64,000 bases of DNA from Blastomussa wellsi. Taxonomy: Eukaryota; Cnidaria; Anthozoa; Scleractinia; Plerogyridae. Position 1 is the first letter of the stretch. The number at the start of each line of letters is the position of its first letter. Below the pieces are notes generated by a model. That model did not search any database, had not been told where the DNA came from, and worked only from the letters and a program-made list of their open reading frames with translations. Shown here piece by piece: positions 59,252 to 64,000 of this stretch. The translations under genes were made by a program, and so were the position numbers. The stretch covers positions 13,762,491 to 13,826,490 of the forward strand of contig OX393573.1 of assembly GCA_947652115.1 (NCBI GenBank), written 5' to 3'.

Positions 59252-62200
59252 CTACAAGACAGGTAAGCACAGAGCAAAACTATTAACAGTAGGCAAAGCC
59301 TTTTACGCCCCTCTTGCTCACAGCTACTGGTGTTTAACTCCATCTTTTGACAAATTTCATATTGTACAGTTGTCAAGAATAACCTTGACATCTGCAGTAT
59401 GTTTTTAAGACAAAAGGAAGTCTAGATTTCCGGGATGAGTAGCATCGAGCCACGAATTGACCCACATTTCGCTGTTTACAGCCTAGGAAATTTCCGCCTG
59501 GGGAATCAATGTAAAGTCAACGTTATAAATGACGTACAAGAACAATACATTACCAAAACTAATATCTCCTCTCTTAACATAAGCAACTGTCGGGTTCGTG
59601 TGATGGGTTTCCACTGGAGCCGGCTTAGGTTGGCAGTACTGTGCATTTGTGCAGAACACCGAATAGCATTTGTCCGCCATCATCATAGCCACGTGACACT
59701 GTTCTTGGGCACAACATCTCTTGATGCATGATGTAATATCTTTGACACCCTTGTGGTGAGTTAGCTTGCCAGATATCAAACCAGCTTGAAGTATTGTTTT
59801 GTTCCTTATCTCGCCATCCAAGCGACAGATTTCTTCTTCGTTTGTTTCGGTTCTCATGACCGGGGTACCATCTAAAAATAAAGATAGACGCCACAGGTAA
59901 GAAAGGATTAAGTCATTGACAAATGTGATTTGTGCAATGCAGTCGTTGTGTCACAATTGAGCATTGCTCGCCATTAGAGATTTAAGTAGCCCAGTGGTTA
60001 GAGCATCCTAGTAGTGTACGGAAGGTAATACACCCGGCCGCTGATTTATGCACATACAAATTGACCTTGGTGGCTTCGTTCAAGGTAAAATATTCTTTGA
60101 ATTTTTGAGCTTAAAGACGAGGCCAGAAGGGCTAATTTGAATACAAATTAAAAGATTTTAAGATGGTAGCCATTTTGGAATAACGTATATGGGTTCAAAT
60201 CCTATCTGAGAACTCAATTTTTTTTCTTAGATCTTTTCTCTACACGTATGAAGAGAGAATTTTTTTTTCGGTTTATACACGTGTTTATTGGAGTAAACCC
60301 TTCCAAGTCAGAGATATTCTTGTTCGGCTCGACAAACGTTGAATGCCAACAGGCTAAAAAATCTGATTAACTACATTTCACTTGTTAGCTGTTCCTTTCA
60401 TTTTTCTGAGTTATTCAATTAACAAAGAGAAATCGACATGACGCTAATGATCCTTGTGCTGAAAAGGAATGCTTTTTTCTTTATTAATTTTAACTCAACT
60501 AACAAAGTTTACATTTACAGTCCGTACTGCGCAGTCTCGGGATTTGTTTACATTTCTGTTTTGAATTCGTTGATACGTTACACTTCGGTAACTGCGTACA
60601 TGAAGTTTTTGAGTCCGTCATGTTTGCCCCTTTTTCAACTTCAATTGTACCGTCGAAAAATCTTCCGGCCTTCCTCCGGAGTGCTCGACAAACCTCGGAA
60701 ATCTTTGGAAATTTTCGGGGAATATTCGAAAAGGTCTGTGTGGCCTTCGGACATCATTTGAAGAATCTTCGGAAATCTTTGGAAAGTGATCAGAAATCTT
60801 CGAGATATTGTCAAGCACTTCGTTGAACACTCAAAGAGAAATCTCATATCTCAGCACACCCATTTATTTTTTATATTTTTCATGCATTAATTATAATAAC
60901 GTTATTAATTCTATCACAACAATAATGTCTTACCATCTCTAAGTCGGACACCAAACTTTCGTTTAACGATATATTGAGTAGATCTGTCAAAGTTGGTATT
61001 GTTACGCCAAGCGTCTTCATCAGGAATTGTTCTACAGCTTTTTTCACTGTAGCACTTTACGAGAAAGCACGTGCGACCAAACATGTAAGCCAAGTCACAA
61101 GAAGGGTCCTCGCAGCAAAGACGGGTACATATTTGAGGGTTCACCACTCGGCCCACGTCCGTGAAGAGCCCTGCGTCTGGGCCATCTAGTAGCCGGGACT
61201 TTGTGTAGCGTTTACTTTGGACACACTGCAAGTGGTGAGGTGACTGACCCGAGGGAATTTTCACTGAATTTGAATGGAGAGTGTGTGATTAGAAAGTCAG
61301 CTATTGTACGAAGTGGAAAGCGCTACTGTCTGAGCTACTTAACAAAGGCGACAGTAAAAACCTTAAAGCCGGTCAGGTATTTCACGAGTGCGGTCAAGTT
61401 GAGAAAACGCCACAACAATTGATCCTGCTCCCAATGTATAGCTTGCATAGCCGAGTTGTTAGAGCATCGCGGGTTTCGCGGAGTTCACGGGTTGGAATCC
61501 CTCGACGCCTTGATTTCGGTTATTCAGGCCTCTTTTAATTTGTTGCAATTAGATAAATTGGAATATCACTTTCATCTACTTCCGTAGTTCATATATGAAT
61601 TATTTACACTTTACATCGTTTAACTGTTTCTGTAACTATAAACCCAAAATGGCGCCCACCTTTTTACGGTACTTTGCGTGGCTCTAAAAAGGCCGTTTTC
61701 ATTGTTTTTAAAATTCTGTAAATCTAGTGCGAGATTATTTCATCTGTTTTAAATGTTACTCACGAATTTTCTTGTTCTTTTCGTAGAGCCATGGCGCCAC
61801 AAACGCCATCTTCTGGTTAAACGTGTGGTCAATACGAAGTGCAGGGATCGCCTGACACCTCTCCTCTGAGTAACACTTCACCAGATAGCAGCGATCAGAT
61901 AACATAAAGGCCAGGTCACATGGCTGCACTTTGGACTCACAACAATATCTTAAAACATGAAATGTGGTATATATAGTTAAAGAAAACTTTCAATCCCTTT
62001 TGAAAGCCACCTATTTAAATAAATCAATACGTAAATCAATAAAACTCCAGCGACTTGGAGCAACTCTAGGCATACTTCCACTGATTTATTGGGCGATGTA
62101 GCAGCTTTCCTAACATATAATGTTATTGGTTTGATACCCTAGCCCTAAACAAAAGACTCAACAATTGAAACAATGACTTTGTCTTGAAAACAATAGAAGC

Positions 62201-63377
62201 TGCTTACAATAACACACAAAAGTAGTTTTGGATAGCTGCTACACTACCCGATTTATTTATGTTTTATAGCGGAATGATCATCCATTTTTAACGTACCTGA
62301 TGCAAGTCTTAATACTCTTGACTTTGCCGATATCAGTGAATTTTCCCGCTTTTAATCCTCCCATAAGCTTCACATTATACATGATTTCGTTATGGGGACA
62401 TTTCGCTTCAGGATCATAGCTGTCTAGATTATCGTTCACCAAAGCTTTGGCTGTGAATGAAATGAATGCAAAAAAATTAATCATAAAGAGAGGCAAAAAA
62501 GCCATAACCATTCAATATTCGGAGCAATTTCCAGATTTATATTTATGAAAGCGCTGCAACAAACAATAAAACGTCAATCAATCCGCCAGTCAACCAACCA
62601 ATCTATCAACTAACTGATGGTCGGTCGGTCGGTCGGTCAATCACCCAATCAATCAATCATAGCTCACCAACTCACTCACCCACCCACCAACCAATCAATC
62701 AACTTTATTAGATATTTAATTTGCTTTTTTCAAATTATTTGAGCATATTCGTGTTACAACGTGGAAAGACCTCAGTTAGGAGCTCTCAAGAAACCCTTTT
62801 CCAGGCGAGCATGCACGAAAAACTAAAGCTCCTGAGACGAATTTTATTAGGTGTTTGAAAACAATAGGGGTTCGTTAGATGATGGCGCACAATTACCCTG
62901 AGGGAAGTTTCAACGTTAAATTGAGCCCTGAGCGCTCAATGCGGTGCGCAGCCCACCGGGTTTCCACAGATCGACACGACACTTACTTAATTGTCCTGTT
63001 CCTTTTGTTGTCATATGAGCAATCTGCATGTCTATGTCCTCATCATCAGCTGGAATCGTCTCGCAAACGGAATCATTTAAACAATGTACGCTAAAACACT
63101 TCGGCCCGTGCATCATGGCCACGTCACAGTTCTTTGAATTACAGCACATGTGCATGCATTCCTGCATATGTTTAACGGGTCCACGGTCCTTGAAAATCCC
63201 CGCGAAACGCCCTCCTCTTAAAGTCACATTGTATTCGATGTCCTCTTGTCCACAGTTGTATTCTTCAAGAATCGTGTGGCCTACAATTACTGGGAAACAC
63301 GTTCGAAGAATTAGTGATATAAGGGGCCTGGTTCTGTCCGGTTTTGTTCTCCGTGGAAACAGATTTTTTACTTTCAT
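58776..63377 (-). CDS. Gene 5: secreted four-MANSC protein with an acidic Ser/Gly/Asp/Glu tail
   Basis: Six exons: 63377-62987, 62450-62297, 61948-61764, 61263-60934, 59871-59554 and 59251-58776. They give 617 residues in frame. Order: N-terminal hydrophobic segment, four MANSC modules, then about 158 residues dominated by Ser, Gly, Glu, Asp and Asn with SGESGDEDSGESGDED-type repeats. There is no membrane helix, so a secreted product is predicted. Such acidic repeats are typical of calcium-binding matrix and coral or mollusc biomineral proteins, but that role is only an inference. The second domain is split by an intron after the second Cys, unique in this window. The start is uncertain: the ATG at 63377 gives a long basic lead before a modest hydrophobic run, and an acceptor-like site lies at 63281, so the true signal exon may be beyond the right edge. 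Confidence 0.8.
59554..59871 (-). CDS. Gene 5 MANSC domain 4
   Basis: 106 codons, phase 1-1. TILQAGLISGKLTHHKG, CIKRCC, QCHVAMM, CYSVFC, YCQPKP. The donor is GTAATG, weaker than the others. Confidence 0.83.
60934..61263 (-). CDS. Gene 5 MANSC domain 3
   Basis: 110 codons, phase 1-1. The turn is diverged (RLLDGPDAGLFTDVG) and the cysteines are kept: CTRLCC, SCDLAYM, CFLVKC, SCRTIP. Confidence 0.85.
61441..61512 (+). repeat. Degenerate tRNA-like sequence
   Basis: GCATAGCCGAGTTGTTAGAGCATCGCGGG and TTCACGGGTTGGAATCCCTCG resemble the tRNA-like sequence at 51308-51379, but the acceptor arms no longer pair. Confidence 0.5.
61764..62450 (-). CDS. Gene 5 MANSC domain 2, split over two exons
   Basis: Exon 62450-62297 holds YNVKLMGGLKAGKFTDIG and ends after CIR in phase 2. 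Exon 61948-61764 resumes YCCES and holds PCDLAFM, CYLVKC, RCQAIP. A 348-base intron interrupts the CxxxCC motif itself. An ATG near 62511 with a hydrophobic stretch reads like a signal peptide but overlaps the polypyrimidine tract of this acceptor. Confidence 0.82.
62595..62705. repeat. Tetranucleotide microsatellite
   Basis: GGTC units followed by AATC and CACC-type units, within the first intron of gene 5. Confidence 0.8.
62987..63377 (-). CDS. Gene 5 N-terminus and MANSC domain 1
   Basis: From ATG 63377: MKVKNLFPRRTK, then LISLILRTCFPVIVG, then NVTLRGGRFAGIFKDRG, CMHMCC, NCDVAMM, CFSVHC, VCETIP. It ends phase 1 at GTAAGT. If the AG at 63281 is an acceptor, the exon is 63280-62987 and still in phase 1. 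Confidence 0.75.
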
Positions 63378-64000
63378 GATTCCTAAACTGGACCTGTTTT
63401 CCTGCAGGATGAAAAGTGGAACCTGAAGGACAGCTAAACGCAAATAATGTAGTTTTAATTCCTTTTTATTTTCTTAGCAAACTTATAGGCATTTTAAAGC
63501 TAAGAAAATCACATATCTGTCAAATCAAAAACCAGATCATGTAGGCCATGAGGTGCAGTTTAATTGTGTAATTCTAATGTGATTTATCTACTTCTAATAT
63601 GTAATGTGCAGGCGATAAAAGTCTGTACGATCTTAGCTTGAGTACATGTAATTCTTAGTCATCGACTCCACCACAAAAATGGCTATTTAAATAAACGAAA
63701 GGATAGGGGCCAACGAGAATGAAATATGTGCGAATAATAAATATCGTATTAAATATCGTATAAAGAATTTTTATTGTAAGTGTATCGAAATGGAAGGCAA
63801 TATAGGGTGCATTCGATTAGGAAATGCGGATTTCGGATTTCCCAGTAAAGCATCGTTCCGTTCTTGGATTGAGTTTTATTGGAAAATCCATAATCTAGAT
63901 TTCTTGATTATCCAATCGAATACACCTACAGATACAATATGATAACCCATTATGAACTTTGTCTCCGTAATATAATATGGTACATGTCCGTTATAGGGAA
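63378..64000. other. Right flank, no exon seen
   Basis: No hydrophobic ATG exon with a phase-1 donor was found on the minus strand. An imperfect inverted pair around 63812-63925 (GGTGCATTCGATTAG... / ...CCAATCGAATACACC) suggests a small MITE. Confidence 0.45.

Noticed and set aside
58802..59408. Plus-strand His/Leu/Ser-rich frames opposite the acidic tail
   Set aside because: They are shadows of the repeat-rich minus-strand exon of gene 5.
62451..62511. Signal-peptide-like start (MAFLPLFMINFFAFISF) before gene 5 domain 2, as the start of a separate fifth tandem gene
   Set aside because: The hydrophobic stretch is also a polypyrimidine tract ending in CACAG, and the phase matches the exon at 62987 exactly, so I joined them. 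An alternative start is kept as a finding.
62595..62705. Regular short repeats considered as a CRISPR-like array
   Set aside because: The units are 4 bp without spacers; a simple microsatellite in animal DNA.

Overview
The window is animal genomic DNA: AT-rich, with short exons, long introns, GT-AG splice sites, many small inverted-repeat transposons and tRNA-derived SINEs, and a 200-base assembly gap at 31567-31766. The protein content suggests an anthozoan cnidarian, possibly a stony coral. That assignment is an inference from gene content and repeat style.

Layout. (1) 1370-20030, minus strand: the 5' 23 exons of a KIAA0319/KIAA0319L-type membrane protein, with its 3' end beyond the left edge. 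Order: signal peptide, one MANSC domain, a ten-cysteine Frizzled-type CRD close to that of ROR receptors, a Ser/Thr-rich linker with two micro-exons, five PKD domains, and the conserved post-PKD region. (2) 20698-23011, plus strand: a five-exon REC114 meiotic recombination gene, head-to-head with gene 1 across a 0.67 kb gap that contains a YY1-type site. (3) 24396-63377, minus strand: four tandem genes made almost entirely of MANSC domains. Gene 2 has 4 domains, a membrane helix and a cytoplasmic tail. Gene 3 has 5 domains and a strongly basic C-terminus and is predicted secreted. Gene 4 has 7 domains, a Pro/Gln-rich exon, a membrane helix and a tail. Gene 5 has 4 domains and a long acidic Ser/Gly/Glu/Asp tail and is predicted secreted.

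I built the exon models by hand from reading frame, splice sites and phase. For genes 2-5 and REC114 the summed exon lengths divide by three and end at a stop; gene 1 stays in frame through all 23 exons. Nearly every MANSC domain is one exon of about 290-600 nt flanked by phase-1 introns, so domains can be duplicated or lost without breaking the frame. The 21 MANSC domains next to the family's single-MANSC member suggest that genes 2-5 grew by tandem duplication of a KIAA0319-like MANSC exon. The alternation of membrane-anchored and secreted forms with oppositely charged tails suggests an extracellular recognition or matrix system of unknown function.

The rest is introns and intergenic DNA holding at least ten inverted-repeat MITE-like elements, seven SINE copies, one LTR-retrotransposon 3' end, a tRNA-Thr-like sequence, a minisatellite and a local 86-bp duplication.
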